DNA from: Azospirillum brasilense
GTDB taxonomy: Bacteria > Pseudomonadota > Alphaproteobacteria > Azospirillales > Azospirillaceae
DNA: 64,000 nt
Assembly (NCBI RefSeq): GCF_008365405.1
Contig: NZ_QOKV01000019.1
Span: 1-64,000, forward strand
Direction: 5' to 3'
The position numbers and the translations under genes were made by a program. Below are positions 15,706 through 23,948 of this stretch, in pieces. The notes beneath the pieces were generated by a model, which did no database searches, had not been told where the DNA came from, and saw nothing but the letters and a program-made list of their open reading frames with translations. Each line of letters starts with the position of its first letter. The first letter of the stretch is position 1.

Positions 15706-17418
15706 ATGAAGGCACTCGGGAATCTGCGGATCGGCCAGCGGCTGACCGTCGGCTTCGCGGCGGTGATCGCGGTGCTGGTGGTGACGGTCGGCACCGGCCT
15801 GCTCCTGACCGACAGTGGGAAGACGCTGAGCCGCCTGGTGGCCGATGTCCGCATGCCGACGGCGCTGGCCGGGCAGGGCATCGTCGCGGCGGTCACCGCC
15901 ACCAACGCGGCCATGCAGGGCTACCTGCTGACCAACCGCGAAGACCTGAAGCAGGAGCGCAACGTCGCCTGGGACCGCATCGACGCCCTGCGCCAGGAGC
16001 TGGACGGGCTGTCGCCGCGCTGGACCGACCCGCAGGTGCGGGCCATCTGGGATGCGGTGAAGCCGCTGCTCGACCATCTGCGCCGCGATCAGGATATGGC
16101 CGAATCGCTGGGCACCATCGGCGACCAGATGGGCGCGCTGAACTCCCTGAACGACGACGCGATCCCACGCGCCAACCAGGTGATGAGCCTGCTGGTCGGC
16201 GACGCCCGGTCGAACGATGCCAGCGGCCTGATCCCGCGCCAGCGCGCTCTTCTGCAAGCCGACACGGCGGGGATGATCCAGGGCGCCGACCGTCTGGTGA
16301 TGGTGCAGGCGGTTCTGCTGACCCTGGGCTTGCTGATCGCGGCGGCGGCGGTCCTGCTGACCTCGCGCTCCATCGTGCGGCCGCTGGGCGCCATGACGGA
16401 GGCGATGCGCCGGCTGGCCGACGGCGACTCCGCGACCGATGTGCCGGCCACCGGGCGGGGCGACGAGATCGGGCAGATGGCCAAGGCCGTGCTGGTCTTC
16501 AAGGACAACATGATCGCCGCGCGGCAGGCCGCGGAGCGCGAGAACGCGGAGCAGGACCTCCGCACCCGCCGCGCCCGCGCCATCGAGGAGCTGACCGGCC
16601 GCTTCGACCGCGAGGCGGCGGCCGTGCTCGGCTCCGTCTCCGCCGCCGCGGTGCAGATGAAGGCGACGGCCAGCCAGCTCGCCGCAACGGCGGAGCAGAC
16701 CTCCCGCCAGTCGGTGACCGTGGCCGGTGCGTCGGAGCAGGCCAGCGCCAATGTGCAGACCGTCGCCACCGCGACCGAGGAACTGGCCGCCTCGGTGCAG
16801 GAGATCGGGCGGCAGGTCGCCAGCAGCACCGCCATCGCCGACGAGGCGGTGCACAAGGCCGAACGCGCCGACCAGGCGATGCGCAGCCTCGCCACCGCCT
16901 CGGCGGAGATCGTCGCGGTGATCGACCTGATCACCCAGGTGGCCTCCCAGACCCGGCTGCTGGCGCTGAACGCCACCATCGAGGCGGCTCGGGCCGGCGA
17001 GATGGGCAAGGGCTTTGCCGTCGTGGCGGCGGAGGTGAAGGCGCTGGCCGACCAGACCACCCGCGCCACCGACGAGATCGCCGCGAAGATCGTGTCCGTC
17101 CGCAGCGAGACCGAGGGGGCGGTGGCCTCGATCGGCGACGTGATGGGCACCATCGGGCGAATCAGCGAGGTCGCCTCGACCATCGCCGCGGCGGTGGAGC
17201 AGCAGCAGGCGGCGACGCGGGAGATCGCCCGCAACATCCAGCAGGCGGCGGTCGGTACGCACGACGTGACGTCCAACATCGCCGACGTGAACCGGGCGGC
17301 CAGCGAGACCGGAAGCGCCGCCCGCAACGTGCTGGAGGCCGCCGGATCGCTGTCCGATCAGGCGGACGGGCTGCGCAGCAAGGTGGAGGTGTTCCTGTCG
17401 GCGGTGCGCACGGCCTGA
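15706..17418 (+). CDS. Methyl-accepting chemotaxis protein
   Basis: This is a 570-residue transmembrane chemoreceptor. TM1 (about 14-38) and TM2 (about 200-225, AVLLTLGLLIAAAAVLLT) bracket a roughly 160-residue helical periplasmic sensor domain. A HAMP domain (SIVRPLGAMTEAMRRLADGD to about 280) and the cytoplasmic signalling domain follow. The hairpin tip is QTRLLALNATIEAARAGEMG, with GFAVVAAEVKALADQT following. No C-terminal CheR-binding pentapeptide is seen. The ATG follows GGGAGGA. The ligand is unknown. Confidence 0.93.
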   Translation: MKALGNLRIGQRLTVGFAAVIAVLVVTVGTGLLLTDSGKTLSRLVADVRMPTALAGQGIVAAVTATNAAMQGYLLTNREDLKQERNVAWDRIDALRQELDGLSPRWTDPQVRAIWDAVKPLLDHLRRDQDMAESLGTIGDQMGALNSLNDDAIPRANQVMSLLVGDARSNDASGLIPRQRALLQADTAGMIQGADRLVMVQAVLLTLGLLIAAAAVLLTSRSIVRPLGAMTEAMRRLADGDSATDVPATGRGDEIGQMAKAVLVFKDNMIAARQAAERENAEQDLRTRRARAIEELTGRFDREAAAVLGSVSAAAVQMKATASQLAATAEQTSRQSVTVAGASEQASANVQTVATATEELAASVQEIGRQVASSTAIADEAVHKAERADQAMRSLATASAEIVAVIDLITQVASQTRLLALNATIEAARAGEMGKGFAVVAAEVKALADQTTRATDEIAAKIVSVRSETEGAVASIGDVMGTIGRISEVASTIAAAVEQQQAATREIARNIQQAAVGTHDVTSNIADVNRAASETGSAARNVLEAAGSLSDQADGLRSKVEVFLSAVRTA

Positions 17419-17538
17419 CGGTGCGGGGGCGCCTCGCCGAGCAAAAGTTCGACGCGCCGGGTCGGTTTCCAGATCAGCACTTGACCCGGACGCCCGAGCC
17501 CGTCAGCTTCTCGCCGGGCTTCCCCGTGACGCAAGCAC

Positions 17539-18660
17539 ATGAACCGACTGCAACGCTATCTCTTCCGCAATCTTCTGATCGCCCTTCTCTATTCCACGGC
17601 CGGCCTGACCTTGACGATCTGGCTGAGCCAGTCCTTGCGGCTGATCGAGATGGTGGTGGAGGCCGGGGCGCCGATGCGGGTGTTCCTGTGGCTGCTCGTC
17701 CTCACGGTGCCGACCTTCCTCGGCATCGTGCTGCCGCTGGCGCTGGTCGGGGCGGTGCTGTTCACCTACAATCGATTGGCGGCCGACAGCGAGCTGGTGG
17801 TCATGCGCGCCGCCGGCGTCGGCCCCTTCGCGTTGGCCGCTCCGGCGATGCTGCTGGCCTTCGGCGTGACGGTGGTCGTCTATGTGCTGAACCTGTGGCT
17901 GACGCCCGCCGCCCATCAGGAGCTGGTGCGCATGGAATACGCCGTGCGCAGCGACTATTCGCAGCTGTTCCTGCGCGAGGGCGTGTTCAACGAGGTGGGC
18001 GACCGCTTCAGCGTCTTCGTGGGCGAGCGCGACAGCGAGGCCAACCTGCACAACGTGATCATCCATGACGGGCGCATCCCGGAGAAGCCGGTCACCATCA
18101 TCGGCGAGCGGGCGGTGATGCTGACCGGTGCGGAGGGCGCGCGCTTCGTGGTTTACAACGGCAATCGGCAGGAACTGGACCGCAAGACCAGCCGGCTGTC
18201 CCAACTCTTCTTCGAGCGTTATGCGGTGGATCTGAAGGTGCTGAGCAGCGCCAGCGGCGAACGCTATCCGGACGCGCGCGAACGCTCCACCGACGAACTG
18301 CTGCACCCGCCGCCCCAGATGGCGGGGGACCCGAAGATGATGCGGGATCTGCTGGCGGAGTTGCATCACCGCCTGTCCTCGCCGCTGCTGGCGCTGGCCT
18401 ACACCATGGTGGCGCTGGCCTGCCTGCTGTCGGGCGAGTTCAACCGGCGCGGCCAGTCGGTGCGGGTGACCACCGCGGTGCTGGTGGTGATGGCCATCCA
18501 GTCGGCCGTCCTCGGCCTGTCCAGCTTCGCCGCCAAGGTGAGCATGCTGGTGCCGTTGATGTATGTGCTGCCGGTGGCGGCGCTGGCGCCGGCGGCCTGG
18601 ATTCTGTCGCGCAACCTCCGGCCGCGCGTGCCGCCCGGCGGCAAAGCGGCGACGGGCTGA
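17539..18660 (+). CDS. lptF: LPS export system permease LptF
   Basis: This is a 373-residue inner-membrane protein of the LptF/LptG (YjgP/YjgQ) family. It begins MNRLQRYLFRNLLIALLYST, has three N-terminal helices including PTFLGIVLPLALVGAVLFTYNRLAADSELVVMR-type sequence, a periplasmic beta-jellyroll (about 130-270), and three C-terminal helices. With LptB and LptG it extracts lipopolysaccharide from the inner membrane. Normally lptG follows directly. Here a GT9 glycosyltransferase comes 16 bases later, so lptG is either elsewhere or displaced. The family call is firm; F rather than G is likely but not certain. Confidence 0.85.
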   Translation: MNRLQRYLFRNLLIALLYSTAGLTLTIWLSQSLRLIEMVVEAGAPMRVFLWLLVLTVPTFLGIVLPLALVGAVLFTYNRLAADSELVVMRAAGVGPFALAAPAMLLAFGVTVVVYVLNLWLTPAAHQELVRMEYAVRSDYSQLFLREGVFNEVGDRFSVFVGERDSEANLHNVIIHDGRIPEKPVTIIGERAVMLTGAEGARFVVYNGNRQELDRKTSRLSQLFFERYAVDLKVLSSASGERYPDARERSTDELLHPPPQMAGDPKMMRDLLAELHHRLSSPLLALAYTMVALACLLSGEFNRRGQSVRVTTAVLVVMAIQSAVLGLSSFAAKVSMLVPLMYVLPVAALAPAAWILSRNLRPRVPPGGKAATG

Positions 18661-18676
18661 GGGGGCGGGCCGACTT

Positions 18677-19705
18677 TTGCGCATCCTGTACATCACCTCC
18701 AATCGTCTCGGCGACGCGGTCCTCTCAACCGGCCTGCTGGCCCATCTGACGGCATTGCACCCGGACGCCGCGCTGACCATCGCCTGCGGCCCGCTTCCGG
18801 CCCCGCTGTTCCGCTCCGTGCCGAGGTTGGAGCGACTGATTCCCATGCCGAAGCGGGCCTGGGCGCGGCATTGGTTCGACCTGTGGCGGGCCTGCGCCGG
18901 CACGCGTTGGGATCTGGTGGTGGACTTGCGCAACTCCGCGGTCGGCCGTCTCGTCCTGGCGAAGCGCCGTTTCTTCCACGCCCGCGCCCCGCATCTCCAC
19001 AAGGTGGAGGAGATCGGGCGGGTGTTGGGCCTGTCCCCGCCGCCATCCCCCCGCCTGTGGATCGACGCGGCGGCCGAGGCCGAGGCCGACCGGTTGCTGC
19101 CCGGCGGCGCGGAGCCGTTTCTGGCGATCGGCCCGACCGCGAACTGGACCGGCAAGGAATGGCCGGCGGACCGCTTCGCCGAGCTTGCAACGCGGCTGAC
19201 CGGTCCCGGTGGCCGGCTGTCCGGCCGTCGCGTCGCCGTGCTGGCCGCCGGGCCGGAGCGCGAGCGCGCCCGGCCGGTCCTGGAGGCGCTGGGGGGGCGG
19301 GCCATCGACCTGACCGGGCGCACCGATCCGATGGCCGCAGCGGCCTGCGTGCGCCGGGCGGCGCTCTACATCGGCAACGATTCGGGGCTGATGCACATCG
19401 CCGCCGCCGCCGGCACGCCGACCGTCGGGCTGTTCGGGCCGGGCTTCCCGGAGACATACGGCCCCTGGGGTGTGGCGGCGCGCACCGTCATCAGCCGGAT
19501 TCCGCGGTCCGAGTTGCTGGCCCGTCAGAAGGCCGATCCGCAGGCCACCGGCCTGATGGACGGTATTTCCGTGGAGGCGGTCGAACAGGCGGCGGGTGAA
19601 TTGCTCGGGCCAGCGACGCCGGGCTCCACAATGCCGGCTCCTCTAATGCCGGACTGCCGCGAAGTCGTGACAAATCCTTGCAAATCACCGGAGACAGGTC
19701 CCTAA
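18677..19705 (+). CDS. Glycosyltransferase family 9 (LPS heptosyltransferase-like)
   Basis: This is a 342-residue cytoplasmic GT-B enzyme of family GT9. It has the N-terminal LRILYITSNRLGDAVLSTG, a central WDLVVDLRNSAVGRLVL, FLAIGPTANWTGKEWPADRF, and the donor-site YIGNDSGLMHIAAAAGTPTVGLFGP. GT9 enzymes add heptose or other sugars to the LPS inner core. The start is taken as TTG, which gives the family-typical short N-terminus right after the lptF stop; no ATG fits. Pairing with lptF supports a role in LPS assembly. Confidence 0.88.
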   Translation: MRILYITSNRLGDAVLSTGLLAHLTALHPDAALTIACGPLPAPLFRSVPRLERLIPMPKRAWARHWFDLWRACAGTRWDLVVDLRNSAVGRLVLAKRRFFHARAPHLHKVEEIGRVLGLSPPPSPRLWIDAAAEAEADRLLPGGAEPFLAIGPTANWTGKEWPADRFAELATRLTGPGGRLSGRRVAVLAAGPERERARPVLEALGGRAIDLTGRTDPMAAAACVRRAALYIGNDSGLMHIAAAAGTPTVGLFGPGFPETYGPWGVAARTVISRIPRSELLARQKADPQATGLMDGISVEAVEQAAGELLGPATPGSTMPAPLMPDCREVVTNPCKSPETGP

Positions 19706-19707
19706 AG

Positions 19708-19740
19708 TTGACAAGGATTGAAGGATCGCTGACAATCCTT
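19708..19740 (+). promoter_or_regulatory. Candidate sigma70 promoter with overlapping dyad upstream of flaF
   Basis: TTGACA (19708-19713) is 17 bases from GACAAT (19731-19736). An 8-bp inverted repeat, AAGGATTG (19713-19720) with CAATCCTT (19733-19740), overlaps both spacer and -10 and ends in four Ts. It could be an operator or a weak terminator for the LPS genes. Confidence 0.4.
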
Positions 19741-19797
19741 TTGGTCCGGACCTGATTCAGCATTGCTCTGTCCGGCGGCCTGTCCCGAGGGTTTGGA

Positions 19798-20283
19798 ATG
19801 AAGCCGACACCGACATACGCGAACAAGCCGACTTCCGACAATCCCCGTGATGTCGAGGCCTGGGCTTTGGCGGAGGCGTCGCGACGCCTGATCGATGCCG
19901 GGCGCAGCCCCGTGAACGAGGAGGCGCTCTGCGCCGCCCTGCAATTGAACCAGCGCCTGTGGACGATCTTCCAGGCCGCGATGACCGAAGAGGATTGCGG
20001 CCACCCGCCGGAGGTGCGGACCAACATCGCCGCCCTGTCGCTGCTGGTCGACCGCGAGACGGTTGCCCGGCTGGTCGACCTGGACGTGTCGAAGCTGGAG
20101 ACGCTGATCAGCATCAACCGTTCGGTGGCCAGCGGCCTGACCGCCCGTCCCGACGCGCCCGTCCAGGGCCAACCGGCGCCGGCTCCGCAGGCGGCGCGTC
20201 CCGCGATGGCCCCGCAGATGGCCCCGCCGGTTTCCGCTCCGGACGGACAGCCGCCGCGCCAGTCGCTGCGAATCTCGATCTGA
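19798..20283 (+). CDS. flaF: Flagellar biosynthesis regulator FlaF
   Basis: This 161-residue protein has a FlaF domain in residues about 8-115. The hallmarks are PRDVEAWALAEASRRLIDA, LNQRLWTIFQAAMTE, RTNIAALSLLVDRETVARL and LETLISINRSVASGLT. FlaF is a positive factor for flagellin production or secretion in alphaproteobacteria, acting opposite to FlbT. The C-terminal 45 residues are a Pro/Ala/Gln-rich extension beyond the usual size. It is convergent with flgL, sharing a strong bidirectional terminator. No flagellin or flbT gene is in the window. Confidence 0.85.
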   Translation: MKPTPTYANKPTSDNPRDVEAWALAEASRRLIDAGRSPVNEEALCAALQLNQRLWTIFQAAMTEEDCGHPPEVRTNIAALSLLVDRETVARLVDLDVSKLETLISINRSVASGLTARPDAPVQGQPAPAPQAARPAMAPQMAPPVSAPDGQPPRQSLRISI

Positions 20284-20301
20284 GGCCCGAGCGCTTCAAA
20301 A

Positions 20302-20336
20302 GAAAAACCGGCGCCCTTCGGGGCGCCGGTTTTTTG
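20302..20336. terminator. Bidirectional Rho-independent terminator
   Basis: The perfect 10-bp stem ACCGGCGCCC/GGGCGCCGGT (20307-20316 with 20321-20330) closes on a TTCG tetraloop. It is flanked by an A-run on the left and a T-run on the right. It can end both flaF (+) and, read from the other strand, flgL (-). Confidence 0.93.
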
Positions 20337-20346
20337 TTTGGCGGTC

Positions 20347-20376
20347 GTTGCCTCCCCTCGTCGAAGGGGAGGCAAC
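20347..20376. terminator. Hairpin downstream of flgL
   Basis: A perfect 12-bp stem GTTGCCTCCCCT/AGGGGAGGCAAC with a six-base loop lies between the flgL stop and the main terminator. It has no T-run. It could stabilise the flagellar mRNA 3' end or belong to the CCCTC-type palindromes seen elsewhere in the window. Confidence 0.6.
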
Positions 20377-20386
20377 CATCGCCGCT

Positions 20387-22453
20387 TCAGGCGATGTAGT
20401 TCAGCAGCGACAGCTTCTGGCGCTGGCCGGCGACCGTGTAGGCGGCCTCCAGCGCGTTCATGGAGGTGCGCAGGCGGGCCGCCACCTCGGTTTCGTCGAT
20501 GCCTTCGATGCCGGCGATGCGCTCGACCACCGTGGCCGAGGCGGTGTTGTGGGCGGTCTTCTTCTCCTCCAGCGTTGCGAGGTCGGACGCCACTTTGGAA
20601 TGGACCGACCGCACCTCGTCCTTGGCCTGGGCCATCAATTCCCGCGACTTGGTGATGTACTCCTCGTACTTGCCGGGATTGGACGCCGCGACGTGGGCCA
20701 TGCGGAAGGCGGAGATCAGCTTCTGAAAGGCGCGGTCGTCGCTGGTGACGCCGTAGGTGAGCGTCTGGCCGTCGTCGATGGTGACGGCGGCCTTGTCCCA
20801 CGCCTTGCTGTTCTTCCGGTTCGACATGTACTCCGAATCGTAGAAGGGCAGGTCCGGCGGGTCCACGTAGGGCACATCGGTCAGGGCGTCGGCCTGCGAG
20901 GGCAGTGTGGCGACCGAGATCGTGTTATCGATCTGGCCGTTGACCGCCCGCACCGAGGTGGTGAACTGCTGCACGCGCGACGGATGGTTCGGGTCCATCG
21001 TGGTGTCGCTGGTCAACTGGATGGTCGATCCGTTGCCGGCGGCGTCGATGGTCACCGGCGGGACCGGACTGGTCTTCGCGAACTCGCCGCGCAGCATGTC
21101 GGCCACCTTCGACACGTCGGTGACGCCGTTGTTGTAGTCCTTCTCCGTGACCGTGTAGCGGACCGTGTATTTCTGATAGGGCGGCAGGTCCTCCGGCTCG
21201 TCCGGATGTTCCGAATAGTATTTCCGGTTGAAGGGGTCGTCCGGGTCGCCGACGGTGACGTTGATTTCGTAGGTGTCGCCGATGTCGACCCCGTCGCCGG
21301 TCAGCGCGAAGCTGTCGATCTGCTTCAGCCCGGTGCCGGCGGGCGCCGGCAGGGTGGCCTGCTGGGTGGTCGTGGGCGCCGTCATCGAGTTGTCGATGCT
21401 CATCGAGTTCTGGACGCGGGCCTTCACGTCGAACGTCTGGCTCGGGTCCTCGCTGATCAGCGAAATGACGCCGTTGGCCGCGGAGGCGATGATCGGCAGC
21501 TTCGGGTTGGCCGACTGGATCAGGCTGTTGAGCGTGCTGGCGACGAAGGTGACGGTCTTCGGATCCCCCGGCTGGACCTGATAGCCGAAGGGCTTGCCGT
21601 CGATCGACACCTCGAAGTAGTCGTCGGCGTTGACCATCGACCCGTTCAGCGTCACGCGGCTGGACTGCGGCTGGGCCAGCAGGTCGCCCACCGGCTCCGT
21701 GCCGTAGCGCGAACCGGCGAACAAATAGCGGTCGCCGAACTGCTCGTTCAGAAGCTGCTGGATGTCGCGCAGCGCGCCTTCGACCCGGTCGCGCATGTCG
21801 TTGGCCTGCGGCCAGCTCACCGTAAAATTGCTGCTCGACGCCGCGGTGAGCTGGTCGAAGCTGAGATTCAGCACCGCGCCTTCGCCGGGCCCGCCATCGA
21901 TCTTGAAATTGTAGCCGCCGCCGTCGCTGGGGGGGACCGTTTTCAGATTGATGGTGCGGGTGGTCTTGCCGCCCAGCCCGTCGGTCACCGTCACATCGAA
22001 CGAGCCGTTGACGCCATCCTTCGAGGGGATGGAGGTCACGGTGTAGCGGGCGTTCTGGGTGAAGGTGGACTTGTCGCCGTTGACCGTCAGCTTCAGCGCG
22101 TCGGGATTGCTGTTGAAGGTCGAGGTGACGCTGGCCGGACCCGGCTGGAACGGCATCAGGTTGCTGCTCTGCCAATCCGTGGCCAGCTTTTCCAGGCTGT
22201 TCAGCACCGTGTCGGTCGCCTTGACGCGCGGCGACGCGGTGTTGATGTTCTGGACATAGGCCTCGCGCTGGGTCAGCTCCGCGCGCAGAGCCAGCAGCTT
22301 CTGCGTCTCGGCCCCGTAGGCGTTCAGGTCGGTGGACTTCTTGCCGGTGGTCAACTGCTCCGAGAGCGTGTCCACCCGGTTCTGGCCGTTCGTCAGATTG
22401 CGGACCAAGCCGAGATACTTGGCATAGCTGCTGACTTGAGTGATGGAGCTCAT
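20387..22453 (-). CDS. flgL: Flagellar hook-associated protein FlgL, enlarged
   Basis: This is a 688-residue hook-filament junction protein. The N-terminal coiled region (SSYAKYLGLVRNLTNGQNRV, LSEQLTTGKKSTDLNAYGAE) and the C-terminal helix (RTSMNALEAAYTVAGQRQKL, SLLNYIA) are the flagellin-type ends that pack in the axial core. RDIQQLLNEQFGDRYLFAGSRYGTEP is the FlgL-specific block. FlgL is usually 300-400 residues. The excess lies in the middle and includes two modules (about 275-350 and 390-480) like the repeats of FlgE. The gene overlaps flgK by ATGA. It is secreted through the flagellar type III apparatus. Confidence 0.92.
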   Translation of the reverse strand: MSSITQVSSYAKYLGLVRNLTNGQNRVDTLSEQLTTGKKSTDLNAYGAETQKLLALRAELTQREAYVQNINTASPRVKATDTVLNSLEKLATDWQSSNLMPFQPGPASVTSTFNSNPDALKLTVNGDKSTFTQNARYTVTSIPSKDGVNGSFDVTVTDGLGGKTTRTINLKTVPPSDGGGYNFKIDGGPGEGAVLNLSFDQLTAASSSNFTVSWPQANDMRDRVEGALRDIQQLLNEQFGDRYLFAGSRYGTEPVGDLLAQPQSSRVTLNGSMVNADDYFEVSIDGKPFGYQVQPGDPKTVTFVASTLNSLIQSANPKLPIIASAANGVISLISEDPSQTFDVKARVQNSMSIDNSMTAPTTTQQATLPAPAGTGLKQIDSFALTGDGVDIGDTYEINVTVGDPDDPFNRKYYSEHPDEPEDLPPYQKYTVRYTVTEKDYNNGVTDVSKVADMLRGEFAKTSPVPPVTIDAAGNGSTIQLTSDTTMDPNHPSRVQQFTTSVRAVNGQIDNTISVATLPSQADALTDVPYVDPPDLPFYDSEYMSNRKNSKAWDKAAVTIDDGQTLTYGVTSDDRAFQKLISAFRMAHVAASNPGKYEEYITKSRELMAQAKDEVRSVHSKVASDLATLEEKKTAHNTASATVVERIAGIEGIDETEVAARLRTSMNALEAAYTVAGQRQKLSLLNYIA

Positions 22454-23856
22454 CGGACGATCGCCTCCAGCGCGTCAAACATCGTGTTGGCCACTTGCAT
22501 GACCCGTGCCGACGCGGCGTAGGAGGTCTGAAGCTGCTGCAGATTCGCGATTTCCTCGTCGATGTTGACGCCGGTCGTCGCGTGATAGCGCTCCTCCAGG
22601 ATCTGGCGGGAATCCTTGTCCAGCGAGCCTTTGTCCATCGCGGTCTTGGCAGCGGACATCCAGCCGCCGGTGATGTTGCTGGTGATGGAGCTGAAGGACG
22701 CGCCCTCCAGCTTCAGCCCGTCGGCCTGGAAGGTCCGGCCGGTGGCGCTGAGCGCGGTGACCACGTCCTTGACGGCCGCGCTCTTCAGTTTCTTCGTGTT
22801 GTTCAGCAGGTTTTCGTTCACGTGGATGGTGAAGCGGTCGTTGCCCATGAAGAACTGCGTGCCTTCCTCGCCCGGCACCGTCTTCGCCTGGTCGTAGGCG
22901 TCGCGGAAGCTGGTGGGCTCGCCCGGCTTGGTCGAACCGGTGAACATCTGCGCGTAGGCGTCGAGCTGCGAGCGCAGCTTGCGGATCACCTCGTTGGTCG
23001 GGTCGGCGCTGGCCGGCTGCGGCGGATTGGCGGTGGAGCCGTCGGCGCGCAGGTTCATCAGCGCGGCGACCTTGCCTTCCTTCAGGTGCTGGTTGACGTT
23101 GGTGACTTGATTGCCCACCGTCAGGTTGATATTGCCGCCCTCGTAGGAAAGATTTGCCGCTTGGCTGTCGACCAGCGCCAGCCCCGTGGGGGTGAAGACG
23201 GCGACGCGGCCGTCCGGGCGGGGAACCGTGCGCACGCCGACATAGGTGCTCAGCTCGCGGATCAGCCCGTCGCGCTTGTCGGCCACCTCGTTGCCGGCGG
23301 AGCCGTAGCCCTGCAGCGAGACGATGTTGTTGTTGATGCTCTCGATTTCCTTCAGCAGCCGGTTCACCTCGCCGACCGACTGGCCGAGGTCGTCCTGGAT
23401 CTCGCGGTCCATGTCCTCCACGCCCTGGGACACGCGGTTGATCTCGCGCGCGAAGGTGTCGGCGGCCTGGACGAGCTGGTACTGCGCGACCTCGCTTTCC
23501 GGCGAGGTTTCCACCGCCTTCCAGGCGGTCTGGAAGGCTTCGGCGTATTCGTTGAGCTGCGGCTTGCCGCTGGTCGTGCGCAGCAGGTCGCCCAACTGCT
23601 GCATGTAGGAGGATTTGGTGGCCGAGGAGCCCTCGCGCGCGGTCAGGTCCTGCACCTGGCTGAGCAGGGCGGAATCGACCTCGCGGCGGTACTGGGAGGT
23701 GAGGACGAACCCGTTGGAATCCAGCACGTTCGACACGGTGTGCCGGGTGCGGGTGGGATCGTCGGCGCGGGCGACGTTGTCCGAGACCAGCTTCACCTGG
23801 GCCTGGACCGCACGGAGGCCGGCCGTCGCGCTGCCGAGGGCGCCAAAGAGGGACAT
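22450..23856 (-). CDS. flgK: Flagellar hook-associated protein FlgK
   Basis: This is a 468-residue first hook-filament junction protein. The N-terminus (MSLFGALGSATAGLRAVQAQVKLVSDNVARAD) is the rod/hook-type helix, with VARAD where most proteins have IANA or VANA. DREIQDDLGQSVGEVNRLLKEIESINNNIV and GYGSAGNEVADKRDGLIRELSTYVGV are FlgK-typical. The C-terminus (ATTGVNIDEEIANLQQLQTSYAASARVMQV) is the conserved axial helix. The gene lies between flgE and flgL and overlaps flgL by four bases. Size is normal, unlike its two neighbours. Confidence 0.93.
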   Translation of the reverse strand: MSLFGALGSATAGLRAVQAQVKLVSDNVARADDPTRTRHTVSNVLDSNGFVLTSQYRREVDSALLSQVQDLTAREGSSATKSSYMQQLGDLLRTTSGKPQLNEYAEAFQTAWKAVETSPESEVAQYQLVQAADTFAREINRVSQGVEDMDREIQDDLGQSVGEVNRLLKEIESINNNIVSLQGYGSAGNEVADKRDGLIRELSTYVGVRTVPRPDGRVAVFTPTGLALVDSQAANLSYEGGNINLTVGNQVTNVNQHLKEGKVAALMNLRADGSTANPPQPASADPTNEVIRKLRSQLDAYAQMFTGSTKPGEPTSFRDAYDQAKTVPGEEGTQFFMGNDRFTIHVNENLLNNTKKLKSAAVKDVVTALSATGRTFQADGLKLEGASFSSITSNITGGWMSAAKTAMDKGSLDKDSRQILEERYHATTGVNIDEEIANLQQLQTSYAASARVMQVANTMFDALEAIVR

Positions 23857-23948
23857 GGCCGTTGGACCTTTCGTCTACGGGGAAAGCGGTCTGCTGTTGA
23901 CCGGGCGGGCCGCGGGTCACGCGGCCGCCCGCTGGATCAGGACCGCGC

